A stretch of 64,000 nucleotides of DNA from positions 372,001 to 436,000 of the forward strand of contig NZ_JRKI01000026.1 of the NCBI RefSeq assembly GCF_000935125.1. The letters are read 5' to 3'. The position numbers were made by a program, and so were the translations under genes. This stretch comes from Streptomyces natalensis ATCC 27448 (GTDB lineage: Bacteria > Actinomycetota > Actinomycetes > Streptomycetales > Streptomycetaceae). This document shows, one piece after another, positions 26,766-34,864 of the stretch (within the stretch, counting starts at the first letter, position 1; every line of letters begins with the position of its first letter). A model generated the notes under the pieces. That model was not told where the DNA came from. It searched no databases and saw nothing but the letters and a program-made list of their open reading frames with translations.

Positions 26766-26826
26766 GACCGGATGACGACGACAGCGACACCTGTCCTGTG
26801 GGCGACAAGCCCGGGAGGCACGATTC

Positions 26827-27204
26827 ATGAGTGAGCGAGCTCTCCGCGGTACGCGACTCGTGGTGACCAGCTACGAGACCGACCGCGGCATCGACCTGGC
26901 CCCGCGCCAGGCGGTGGAGTACGCATGCCAGAACGGTCATCGATTTGAGATGCCGTTCTCGGTTGAGGCCGAGATTCCGCCGGAGTGGGAGTGCAAGGTG
27001 TGTGGTGCACCCTCGCTTCTGGTGGATGGCGACGGTCCCGAGGAGAAGAAGGGCAAGCCCGCGCGTACGCACTGGGACATGCTCATGGAGCGGCGCACCC
27101 GCGAGGAGCTGGAGGAAGTGCTGGCCGAGCGGCTGGCGGTCCTGCGCTCCGGCACCATGAACATTGCCGTGCATCCGCGCGACACCAACCGCAAGTCCGC
27201 CTGA
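26827..27204 (+). CDS. rbpA: RNA polymerase-binding protein RbpA
   Basis: A 125-residue actinobacterial transcription factor that binds sigma factors of the HrdB group and stabilises open complexes. It has the N-terminal tail RGTRLVVTSYETDRG, the zinc-ribbon-like core (YACQNGHRFEMPF and WECKVCG) and the C-terminal sigma-interacting helix RTREELEEVLAERLAVLRSG. The preceding region holds both a vegetative-type and a SigR-type promoter, consistent with induction by thiol stress. It is monocistronic, closed by a strong hairpin. Confidence 0.98.
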   Translation: MSERALRGTRLVVTSYETDRGIDLAPRQAVEYACQNGHRFEMPFSVEAEIPPEWECKVCGAPSLLVDGDGPEEKKGKPARTHWDMLMERRTREELEEVLAERLAVLRSGTMNIAVHPRDTNRKSA

Positions 27205-27243
27205 CACCTGCCGGACGGACCTGCGCGAGAGATCGCAGCACGA

Positions 27244-27280
27244 GGGCCGGGGCCACTGCATTGCGCAGTGGCCCCGGCCC
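27244..27280. terminator. Terminator between convergent rbpA and fxsA
   Basis: A 16-bp perfect stem (GGGCCGGGGCCACTGC and complement) with a 5-nt loop, serving both convergent genes. Confidence 0.85.
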
Positions 27281-27326
27281 TTGCTCGTATGCGCTCCCCC
27301 GTATGCGCTTCGCGTAGGCCGCTGCC

Positions 27327-27911
27327 CTAGCGGGTCAGCGGCGGGTCCTGGCGGGGCGGGGACGGGGGTTCGTCGTCGCGGATGACCTCGCCCTGGACGA
27401 CCTTGCCGTCGGGGTGGTGGATGCGGGCCTGCCGGAAGGCGTCGCCGAAGGATCCCGGGGCGGTGCCCGCCCGACCGCTCAGCAGCTTCTCGGCCCGGCG
27501 CTGGATCAGCTTCCCCGTGGGCGGGAAGAGGCACAGCAGCCCCGCCACGTCGGACAGCAGCCCCGGCACCATCAGCAGCAGGCCGCCGAGCATCCGCAGC
27601 GTGTTGTTGCCCTTGCCGTCGGCCGGGGGCCGGGGACTCGCGGGCTGCTCCGTGGGGCCGGCGGCTTGCAGGGTCTCGGTGAGGTTGCGCCAGGCCCGGC
27701 GACCCGCCCGTTTGATCACCAGCGAACCGGCCACCACCCCGGCGGCCAGCAGCACGAAGACGGTCAGCCCGTTCGTGGCGTCACCGACGGCGATCAGCAG
27801 CCAGACCTCCAGCACCACCCAGGCGGCGATGCCCAGCGGAACGAACCGACGGGCACGCGAGCGCTGCTGAGGGGGGCGGGGGCCAGGGGACGGCATGGCT
27901 GCGAACGTCAT
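27327..27911 (-). CDS. fxsA: FxsA family membrane protein
   Basis: A 194-residue FxsA-type protein. Two membrane helices (FVPLGIAAWVVLEVWLLIAV and TVFVLLAAGVVAGSLVI) are followed by the family segment MLGGLLLMVPGLLSDVAGLLCLFPPT and a polar C-terminus. E. coli FxsA counters F-exclusion of phage T7; the actinomycete role is unknown. Start at 27911 or at the ATG at 27896. It lies downstream of ppm1 and lnt on the same strand. Confidence 0.9.
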   Translation of the reverse strand: MTFAAMPSPGPRPPQQRSRARRFVPLGIAAWVVLEVWLLIAVGDATNGLTVFVLLAAGVVAGSLVIKRAGRRAWRNLTETLQAAGPTEQPASPRPPADGKGNNTLRMLGGLLLMVPGLLSDVAGLLCLFPPTGKLIQRRAEKLLSGRAGTAPGSFGDAFRQARIHHPDGKVVQGEVIRDDEPPSPPRQDPPLTR

Positions 27912-27945
27912 GCCTCAAGTGTGCCTGGCCCGGCCCCCCACACCG

Positions 27946-28704
27946 TCAGCGGCCGCGGATCTTGCGCACCCTGGTATCGAAACCCCAGGCGGTGATCCGC
28001 CACAGCGCCTCGACCATGATGTCGCGGCTCATCTTGCTGTCCCCGTGTTCCCGGTCGACGAAGGTGATCGGGACCTCGACGACGTGGAATCCGGCCCGCA
28101 CCGCGCGCCGGGCCAGATCGACCTGGAAGCAGTAGCCCGCCGAGGCCACCTCGGACAGCCCGAGCCCGTTGAGCGTCTCCACCCGGAAGGCCCGGAAGCC
28201 GCCGGTGACATCGCGGATCGGTACGTCCAGGAGGACCCGGGAATACGCGCTCGCACCCCGCGAGAGGAACTCGCGGCGCTTGGGCCAGTTCACCACCCGG
28301 CCACCGGGCACCCACCGCGAACCGAGCACGAGATCGGCGCCCTTGAGCGCGGTCAGCAGGCGCGGCAGCTCCTCGGGCCGGTGCGAACCGTCGGCGTCCA
28401 TTTCGACCAGGACGCCGTAGCCGTTGTCCATGCCCCACTGGAAGCCCGCGAGGTAGGCGGCGCCGAGCCCTTCCTTGCCCTTGCGGTGCAGGACGTGCAC
28501 CTGCTCGTCCCCGGCGGCGAGCTCGTCGGCGAGCTTGCCGGTGCCGTCCGGGGAGTTGTCGTCCGCGACCAGGACATGCGCCTCGGGGACGGCGGACCGC
28601 ACCCGCGAGACGATCGGCTTGATGTTCTCCGCCTCGTTGTAGGTCGGGATGATCACCAATGTGGTGCCGAGCGGACCGTACTGCCGCTGACCGCCGTCTG
28701 TCAC
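27946..28704 (-). CDS. ppm1: Polyprenol monophosphomannose synthase
   Basis: A 252-residue GT2 glycosyltransferase that moves mannose from GDP-mannose to polyprenol phosphate on the inner membrane face, feeding protein O-mannosylation. Motifs are VIIPTYNEAENI, VADDNSPDGTG, VEMDADGSHRPEE, TGGFRAFR and FVDREHGDSKM. The C-terminal membrane helices of eukaryotic enzymes are absent. The GTG overlaps the lnt stop by 4 nt (GTGA). lnt and ppm1 are also coupled in mycobacteria (as a fusion), so this operon joins lipoprotein acylation and mannosylation. Confidence 0.96.
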   Translation of the reverse strand: MTDGGQRQYGPLGTTLVIIPTYNEAENIKPIVSRVRSAVPEAHVLVADDNSPDGTGKLADELAAGDEQVHVLHRKGKEGLGAAYLAGFQWGMDNGYGVLVEMDADGSHRPEELPRLLTALKGADLVLGSRWVPGGRVVNWPKRREFLSRGASAYSRVLLDVPIRDVTGGFRAFRVETLNGLGLSEVASAGYCFQVDLARRAVRAGFHVVEVPITFVDREHGDSKMSRDIMVEALWRITAWGFDTRVRKIRGR

Positions 28705-30374
28705 TGCTGTCCCTTCTCGGCCTTCGAACGCCCGCGCCGACCCACGACAACCGCGGCGGCGCAGGACAGAAGGCCCACGATAGCGAGCGCCCACTCAGGT
28801 GCCGCACCGACGAGGTCGGCGAGCGTCGTTTCGTCGCGCAGCGGGATCCGCGCGGAGACCACGCCCTGGGTGAACTCGGGGATTTGATGGGTGATGGTGC
28901 CGTCCGGGGCGACGACCGCGCTGATGCCGCTGGTGGCGGCGGTCACCACGGCCCGGCCGTGTTCCACGGCGCGCAGCTTGGACATGGCCAGCTGCTGCTC
29001 GGGCTGGCCGGTGCGCCCGTAGGTGGCGTTGTTGGTCTGGACGACCAGGGCGCGGGCGCCCGCGCCGACCGTGTCGTGGACGATCTGGTCGTAGGCGACC
29101 TCGAAGCAGATGACGTCACCGAGCCGGGCGGGGCCGACCTTCAGGAGGCCGGTGTGGTCGCCGGGGGCGAAGTCGCGGGGCACCCGCTGGAAGCGCGTAA
29201 TGATCTTGCTGAGCTGCTCCCGGAAGGGGACGTACTCGCCGAACGGCACCGGGTGCTGCTTGGTGTACGAGGCGCCCGGCCCCGTCCTCGGGTCCCAGAC
29301 GATGCCCTCGTTGAAGACATAGCCCTTCTTGCTGGGGTGGTCGACCAGGGCGCCGACGAGAACGGGCACCCCGATCGACTTGACCGCATGGTCGATGCGG
29401 TCGTACGCCTGCGGGTACTTGAAGGGGTCGAGGTCGGAGGAGTTCTCCGGCCAGATGACCAGATCCGGCTTGCGGGCCTTGCCCGCCCTGATGTCGGCGG
29501 CGAGCTTCTCGGTGGCCGTGGCGTGGTTGCCGAGGATCTTCATGGGGCGGCCCAGGAAGTCCATACCGGGCTGCTGGACATTGCCCTGGACGACCGCGAT
29601 GTCGACGCTGTCGTCGGCCTTGGTCGGGACGGGTACGGCCGCACCCACGACGGTCACGGCGGCGGCCAGCCCGAAGCATTCCAACGCCGTCACCGCCTTG
29701 CGCGATGCGCCGCCCCCGCGCAGGCCCCACAGCGCCACGGCACAGGTGGCCAGCAGCGTGCCGGCCAGCGCGACGGCGAAGGTCACCAGCGGTGCGCCGC
29801 CGAGCGCGGCGAGCGGGGTGAACGGCGAGCCGGTGTTGGCGAACGCCAGCCGCCCCCACGGGAAACCACCGAACGGCAGCCGGTCGCGGGCCCATTCCTC
29901 GGCGACCCACAGGCAGGCGGCCCACAGCGGCCGGCCCGGAAGCCGGGAGGTACCGGCGAGCGCCGCGCCCAGCAGCGCCAGGAACAGCGCCTCGGCGATC
30001 GACAGCCCGATCACCGCGTCCCAGCCGACCACATGCAGCCACTTGAGCAGCAGGACGAAGAACGGCAGCCCGAGGGCGAAGCCGCTCCAGGCGCCCTGCC
30101 GTACGGTGCGGCCGCGGGTGAGCAGCGCGAAGGCGGCCACGCCCACCAGGGACAGCGGCCACAGGTCGTACGGCGGGAAGGCGAGGCCCAGAAGGGCGCC
30201 GGAGGCGGCCGCGAGGGCGGTGCGGGGCGCCTCGCGGCGGGCGAGCGCGGCGAGGCGGCGGAGCCGTCCGGGGCGGTGCGGCGCGTCGGTCACGCCCTTG
30301 CCGGCGGACGGCACCGAGTCGTCGGCCGAGGCGCCGCTCACGGCGTCTTCGGCGGTGTCAGAGACCGATGGCAC
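28701..30374 (-). CDS. lnt: Apolipoprotein N-acyltransferase
   Basis: A protein of about 557 residues with 6-8 N-terminal membrane spans and a nitrilase-like domain that adds the third acyl chain to the lipoprotein N-terminal Cys. The catalytic triad regions are visible: VIWPENSSDLDP (Glu), KQHPVPFGEYVPFR (Lys) and DVICFEVAYD (Cys). The GTG at 30374 is chosen because AAGGAAGG lies 8 nt upstream; the frame is open for another 540 nt without coding character. It overlaps ppm1 by 4 nt. Confidence 0.94.
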   Translation of the reverse strand: MPSVSDTAEDAVSGASADDSVPSAGKGVTDAPHRPGRLRRLAALARREAPRTALAAASGALLGLAFPPYDLWPLSLVGVAAFALLTRGRTVRQGAWSGFALGLPFFVLLLKWLHVVGWDAVIGLSIAEALFLALLGAALAGTSRLPGRPLWAACLWVAEEWARDRLPFGGFPWGRLAFANTGSPFTPLAALGGAPLVTFAVALAGTLLATCAVALWGLRGGGASRKAVTALECFGLAAAVTVVGAAVPVPTKADDSVDIAVVQGNVQQPGMDFLGRPMKILGNHATATEKLAADIRAGKARKPDLVIWPENSSDLDPFKYPQAYDRIDHAVKSIGVPVLVGALVDHPSKKGYVFNEGIVWDPRTGPGASYTKQHPVPFGEYVPFREQLSKIITRFQRVPRDFAPGDHTGLLKVGPARLGDVICFEVAYDQIVHDTVGAGARALVVQTNNATYGRTGQPEQQLAMSKLRAVEHGRAVVTAATSGISAVVAPDGTITHQIPEFTQGVVSARIPLRDETTLADLVGAAPEWALAIVGLLSCAAAVVVGRRGRSKAEKGQQ

Positions 30375-30404
30375 GGTCACGGCCTTCCTTGCAGGTCGGG
30401 CTGG

Positions 30405-30442
30405 TGGGGGCACCTCCCCGCTCCTGAGGAACTCGGGGGGAG
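30405..30442. repeat. Dispersed palindromic repeat in the lnt leader
   Basis: The sequence begins TGGGGGCACCTCCCC and ends GGGGGGAG around a short variable centre, like the common Streptomyces repeat also seen at 6290-6328 and 34641-34684. It can form a CTCCCC/GGGGGGAG stem about 15 nt before the lnt ribosome site. Confidence 0.6.
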
Positions 30443-30910
30443 TGAGCTGACCGTACATCGGAAAGGCGCGATCTCGGGCGCCAGGTGCGTAAATGAGCAC
30501 AGAGGTGCGGATAGGGGCCCGGTGCCCTTCGGGCCGACCTGGGACCCGCTGGCTGCGGGTCGACCGAAAGCCGTTGTCTACTGAGCGTCCGGGCCCCACC
30601 CGGGTCGCACCCCGCCGACCGGCCGAGGCGATCCGGCGCGCCGTGCCGCGGACGCTGGACCTGGCTCCCAGTGGCGGTGCGCCGAGGGGGCGCTCCGCCC
30701 CATGGCCCAGCTGCGTTCGACGACTGCGCGGAGGTCTCCCGATCGGACGTCCTGTGGTGGACTCGGCCGAACCTACCGGCCGCCGACCGCCTGCTGTCAA
30801 CAGGTGGTCTGTCTGCGTCGTTTTCGCGTCGCCCCAGGTCACCGCCGAGCGGGCCCAGCAGGGGCAAGCAGCCGCAAGCACGCGGTTCGGCGTCAGCTGC
30901 CCGCCCGATG
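30443..30910. other. Non-coding interval upstream of lnt
   Basis: About 470 bp without a convincing gene on either strand. It holds a candidate lnt promoter (30770-30800) and short GC-rich palindromes such as GGGCCCGGTGCCCTTCGGGCC near 30510-30530. Nothing else was recognised. Confidence 0.6.
30770..30800 (-). promoter_or_regulatory. Candidate promoter for lnt-ppm1
   Basis: On the minus strand, TTGACA (30800-30795), a 19-bp spacer and TAGGTT (30775-30770). It is about 390 bp before the lnt start, so the leader would be long. Confidence 0.4.
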
Positions 30911-32551
30911 TCACTCGATCGGCCGCGCGAAGACGGTACGCCCGCCGACGACCGTACGCAGGCAGACCGGGAGGTCGCCGCCGGGGGTCAGATCGGGCAG
31001 GCCGGGGGTGCCGGAGCGGGGGTCGGTGGACCAGCGCTCCACCCGCTCGTCGGGGGCCTGGACGAGCAGTTCACCGGTGTGCCAGACCGCGTAGTCGGCG
31101 GGTGCGCCGGGCACCAGGACGCCCGCGTCGTCCCGGCCGATGGCCCGCCAGCCGCCGCGGGTGTGGGCGGTGAAGGCGGCGCGGGCGGAGATGCCGTGGG
31201 CGCGGGTGCGGTGGAAGACGGCGGCGCGCAGGGTGCCCCAGGGGTCGAGCGGGGTGACCGGGCTGTCGGAGCCGAGGGCGAGCGGGACCCCGGCCCGCAG
31301 CAGGGCGGCGTACGGGTTCAGGGTGCGGGCGCGGTCGGCGCCGAGCCGGGCCGCGTACATGCCGTCCGGGCCGCCCCAGGCCGCGTCGAAGGCGGGCTGG
31401 ACGGAGGCGGTCAGGGCCAGCTCGGCGAAGCCGGCGAGGGTGGCGTCGGTGAGCATTTCGGCGTGTTCGATGCGGTGGCGGGCGGCGCGGATGCGGTCGA
31501 GGCCGATGCGGTCGGCGGCGGTCCGTACGCCGTCGACGACGGTGGTCAGCGCGGCGTCGCCGATGGCGTGGAATCCGGCCTGGAGTCCGGCCTCGGTGCA
31601 GGCGGCGACATGGGCGGCGACGGCCGCGGTGTCCAGGTGCGCGCTGCCGGTGTGGTCGGCGTCGGCGTACGGGGCGTGCAGATGGGCGGTGTGCGAGCCG
31701 AGGGAGCCGTCGGCGAAGAGGTCGCCGGCCGCGCCGATGGCGCCGAGCTCACGGATCCGCTCCGCGTCCTTTGCGGATGCGATCTGTTCGGCCCAGTAAC
31801 CGACGACCCGCGGGCCGTTGCCCACCGCTGCCAGGGCCAGCAGGCCGGTGAAGTCGTCCTCGCCGGAGATCTCCGGGCCCGCGCACTCGTGGATGCTGCC
31901 GATCCCGAGGGAGGCGGCACGGGCGAGCGCCGCGGCCTGGGCGTCGGCGCGCTGGGCGGGCGTGACGGTGGCGTGGGCGGCCTGCCGTACGGCGTGGTGG
32001 GCGTCGCCCGTCAGCGGGGCGTCGGCGTGGAATCCGGACCGTTCGCGGATCCCGGGGACCAGGTCCAGCAGCGCGGTGGTCACCACGGCGGAGTGCACAT
32101 CGACCCGGGTGAGATAGAGGGGACGGCCACCGGCGGCCTCGTCCAGTTCCGTGCGGGACGGCGGGCGTCCCTCGGGCCAGGCGCTGGCGTCCCAGCCGTG
32201 CCCCAGCAGGACCCGGTCCGCCGGACGCGCGGCGGCATACGCGCGGACCCGGGCCAGCGCGTCGGACAGCGTGTCCGTCCCGGCCAGGTCGAGCCCGGTC
32301 AGCGCGAGGCCGGTGGCAGTGGTGTGCACATGTGCGTCCGTAAAGGCGGGAGTGACCAGTGCGCCGTCCAGCCGTACCACCTCGTCCACGCCGTCGGCGA
32401 AGGAATCGGCCGCGCCCTCCTCCCCCACCCAGGCGATGCGGTCGCCCTCGACCACCATGGCGGTGGCGAAGGGGTCGGCGGGGCTGTGCACCTCGCCGCC
32501 GCGCAGCAGGACGGTACGGGCTCGGGCCGGGTCGGGGATGCGCTCGCTCAT
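30911..32551 (-). CDS. YtcJ-like metal-dependent amidohydrolase
   Basis: A 546-residue amidohydrolase of the YtcJ/AepA type. The metal motif DAHVHT follows the small N-terminal beta domain, with further ligands in GFHAIGDAA, HRIEHAEM and LGSDSPVTPLDPW. It is cytoplasmic. Substrates of this group are mostly unknown amides or ureas. It is followed by the lnt leader on the same strand and preceded by an Lrp-type regulator gene, but the 60-bp gap gives no proof of a shared operon. Confidence 0.9.
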   Translation of the reverse strand: MSERIPDPARARTVLLRGGEVHSPADPFATAMVVEGDRIAWVGEEGAADSFADGVDEVVRLDGALVTPAFTDAHVHTTATGLALTGLDLAGTDTLSDALARVRAYAAARPADRVLLGHGWDASAWPEGRPPSRTELDEAAGGRPLYLTRVDVHSAVVTTALLDLVPGIRERSGFHADAPLTGDAHHAVRQAAHATVTPAQRADAQAAALARAASLGIGSIHECAGPEISGEDDFTGLLALAAVGNGPRVVGYWAEQIASAKDAERIRELGAIGAAGDLFADGSLGSHTAHLHAPYADADHTGSAHLDTAAVAAHVAACTEAGLQAGFHAIGDAALTTVVDGVRTAADRIGLDRIRAARHRIEHAEMLTDATLAGFAELALTASVQPAFDAAWGGPDGMYAARLGADRARTLNPYAALLRAGVPLALGSDSPVTPLDPWGTLRAAVFHRTRAHGISARAAFTAHTRGGWRAIGRDDAGVLVPGAPADYAVWHTGELLVQAPDERVERWSTDPRSGTPGLPDLTPGGDLPVCLRTVVGGRTVFARPIE

Positions 32552-32611
32552 ACCGGACAGTTTGGCCCCTGCGCGCGGCGGCGCCGCCCGCGGGGGTGAG
32601 ATACCGCCAGG

Positions 32612-33052
32612 TCAGATGCGCGGCGGCCGGGCCTCGTACGGTGTGGAGAGCACGACCGTCGTACGGGTCGAGACGCCGGCGAGGGAGCGGATCCGGGTGA
32701 GCAGATGCTCCAGCTCCAGCGGGGCGGCGACGCGGACCTTGAGGATGTAGTTCTCATCGCCCGCGACGCTGTGGCAGGCCTCCAGCTCGGGGACCTCCGC
32801 CAGCCGGTCGGCGATATCGTCCGGGGCACTGGGGTCGAAGGGTTTGACCGAGATGAAGGCGGTGAGCGGCAGGCCCACGGCTTCCGGGTCCACGAGGGCG
32901 GCATAGCCCCGGATGACACCGCGCTGCTCTAGCCGGCGCACCCGCTGGTGCACGGCCGAGGTGGACAGGCCGGTGGCCTTGCCCAGGTCGGTGTAGCTCA
33001 TCCGCCCGTCCTTGACGAGCAGATCCACGATTTGTCGGTCCAACTCCTCCAC
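32612..33052 (-). CDS. Lrp/AsnC-family transcriptional regulator
   Basis: A 146-residue regulator. The N-terminal helix-turn-helix (MSYTDLGKATGLSTSAVHQRVRR at about 18-40) is followed by a RAM effector domain with the ACHSVAGDENYILKVRV strand typical of amino-acid-binding Lrp proteins. It is divergent from the conserved gene at 33275, and its own target is unknown. Confidence 0.93.
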   Translation of the reverse strand: MEELDRQIVDLLVKDGRMSYTDLGKATGLSTSAVHQRVRRLEQRGVIRGYAALVDPEAVGLPLTAFISVKPFDPSAPDDIADRLAEVPELEACHSVAGDENYILKVRVAAPLELEHLLTRIRSLAGVSTRTTVVLSTPYEARPPRI

Positions 33053-33274
33053 CCGCCCAACCTACTGCCCCGGGCCGCGAATGCGCAGCGCACGCCGGAT
33101 CGTGGACAGCCCTGCGCCGGCTCATGTGAGGAATGCCACACCCGTGAACCCGTGTCCGTCGGGTGCCGGTGATTATGCATGCGGCATGAAGGGAATTGCT
33201 GCTGGTGGCCTGGACCGCCCGTCAAGGAAGTCAGCGGTCCGTACGGCCTGGCCCACCCAAGGGGGATGGACATC

Positions 33275-33703
33275 ATGCGACGCGTCAAGCAGGAATCCGC
33301 GGCGCCGAACGGCGGCGCCCAGGAGGGCGACAGTCTCGGTTTCTCCGGCGGCGAGGCCGCGGACGGCTCGGACGACATCTTCGAGACCTTTGACATCTAC
33401 CGCGTGACCTGCCCGGACTGCGGGCAGCCGATCGCGCTTCTCGCGGACGAGGACACGCTTCCGGAGCACGCACTGTGCCCCTCGCCGTGGAACCCGTTCG
33501 GTCTGACGGTGTGCCAGGGCTCCGGCCGGCCGGCCGCCGAGGCGCCGGAGACCGAGGACTCGATGGACGCGCAGGAGCAGGACGCCGCCGTGCTGCTGAC
33601 GCTCCCGGAGGGTCTGGACTGGCGCCGTCAGCCGTTCTCGCACATCGGCGGCCCCGGTACGCGGCCGGTACGGGTCCCGCAGATGCGGGACCAGGCGGCC
33701 TGA
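33275..33703 (+). CDS. Conserved hypothetical protein with CxxC and Cys motifs
   Basis: A 142-residue acidic protein. The central part DIFETFDIYRVTCPDCGQPIALLADEDTLPEHALCPSPWNPF carries a CPDC pair and a later Cys, suggesting a small zinc ribbon; the tail is acidic (EDSMDAQEQD). The ATG at 33275 is preferred (GGGGG about 10 nt upstream); ATG 33266 is possible. Divergent from the Lrp gene. I recall similar proteins in streptomycetes but know no function. Confidence 0.8.
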   Translation: MRRVKQESAAPNGGAQEGDSLGFSGGEAADGSDDIFETFDIYRVTCPDCGQPIALLADEDTLPEHALCPSPWNPFGLTVCQGSGRPAAEAPETEDSMDAQEQDAAVLLTLPEGLDWRRQPFSHIGGPGTRPVRVPQMRDQAA

Positions 33704-33730
33704 GCCGAGCTCATCACCGGTAGCGGCCGC

Positions 33731-34864
33731 TCACCAATACCGGCCGGCGATCATCGCTTCCAAGGTGTCCCGGTGCAGGATCAGCGCATCGGCGTCGTCC
33801 GGCACCGGCACCTCTCCGAAATGCACCTGGCGATATGCCACCCGCAGCATCACGATGGCCTGCCGCAGGGCGGCGTAAAGGGTGTGGAATTCCATATCGC
33901 GGGGTGTGTGCCCGGTGAGCCGGGTATAGCGCCCCTCGATACGGTCGCGGCGCAGAAAATCGGGCAGCCCGCGCTGCCCGCCGCTTTCGGTGAGGTCCTG
34001 GAAAAAGCGATGGAGATAGATCATCCAGCCCAGGTCGAGTTCGCGCGGTCCGAGGGCGGCCATTTCCCAGTCCAGTACGGCGGCCGGCCGGAAGGCATCG
34101 TCGTAGACGATATTTCCGATCCGGGCGTCGCCCCAGGTCAGGACGGTTTCCCCCGGGTCGGCGGGCCAGAGGTCGGCGAGCCGGGAGAATCCCCGCTCGA
34201 TAACCGGTGACGGCGGGAGTCCGTCCACCACCCAGGCGTAATAACGGCGTTGGGACTCGATGTGACGGTGCAGTGCCGTCCCGGTTCCGTCCACGGCGAG
34301 GAACTCGGCTTCCTTCACCGGTACTTGGTCGTGCAGCTGGGCCAGCACCGAAACGCTGTCCGCTTCCAGCCGCTCTCTTTCCTCGTCGGTGGCGGCGTAA
34401 AGCCAATTCCCCTCGTACGTATAGGGCATGACGTCCGGTGGGACGCGCCCGGCGGCGCGCTCCATGACGAAGAAGGGCGCGCCGAGGAATTGCGGGTCCT
34501 CTTCCAGCCAGAGGGTGCGGGGGACGGGGAGGCCGGTGCGGTCGGCGACCAGGCGCATGGTGCGGTACTGCCGGGCCATGTCGTAGCGCGGAAAGATCGT
34601 GTACGCGGCGGGGTCGGCGGCGAGGCGCAGCGCGCAGGACATGGGGGTCCCTCCCTGCGCGAGCGACGCCGAGAGCCCGGGGGACGGCGGGTTGGCGCCG
34701 TCGATGTCGAAGAGCAGGGTCTCGCTGGACATGCCGTTGGAGGCGGGCACGGTGGCGTTGACGGCGCGGGCGCCGGGGAGCCGGGTGTCGAGCCAGGCGG
34801 TGAGGCGGCGGGTGAGGTCTTCGGGGTCGCGGGTGGTGGTGCGGGGGCGGGGAGCGGTGGTCAC
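33731..34864 (-). CDS. APH-family phosphotransferase (ACAD10/11-like kinase)
   Basis: A 377-residue kinase-fold protein with motifs PVPRTLWLEEDP, GAPFFVMERAAGRVPPDVMPYTYEGNWL, the catalytic LTWGDARIGNIVYDD (Brenner-like HGD replaced by WGD) and VLDWEMAALGPRELDLGW (the DxD metal site). Relatives phosphorylate hydroxyacyl-CoAs or small alcohols. Residues 58-75 (PPSPGLSASLAQGGTP) are encoded by a dispersed repeat inserted in frame after FDIDG. The GTG overlaps the stop of the upstream gene by 4 nt, so the two are coupled. Confidence 0.9.
   Translation of the reverse strand: MTTAPRPRTTTRDPEDLTRRLTAWLDTRLPGARAVNATVPASNGMSSETLLFDIDGANPPSPGLSASLAQGGTPMSCALRLAADPAAYTIFPRYDMARQYRTMRLVADRTGLPVPRTLWLEEDPQFLGAPFFVMERAAGRVPPDVMPYTYEGNWLYAATDEERERLEADSVSVLAQLHDQVPVKEAEFLAVDGTGTALHRHIESQRRYYAWVVDGLPPSPVIERGFSRLADLWPADPGETVLTWGDARIGNIVYDDAFRPAAVLDWEMAALGPRELDLGWMIYLHRFFQDLTESGGQRGLPDFLRRDRIEGRYTRLTGHTPRDMEFHTLYAALRQAIVMLRVAYRQVHFGEVPVPDDADALILHRDTLEAMIAGRYW
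34641..34684 (-). repeat. Dispersed repeat inserted in frame in the APH gene
   Basis: On the minus strand it begins CCCCCGGGCTCTCGGCGTCG and ends AGGGAGGGACCCCC. The encoded peptide PGLSASLAQGGTP recurs in unrelated Streptomyces proteins (recollection). It interrupts the kinase between the FDIDG strand and the ALRLAADP strand. Confidence 0.65.

Noticed and set aside
30375..30914. Upstream extension of lnt by 180 codons
   Set aside because: The sequence is Arg/Pro-rich without membrane character, and AAGGAAGG with GTG at 30374 marks a better start just before the conserved part.
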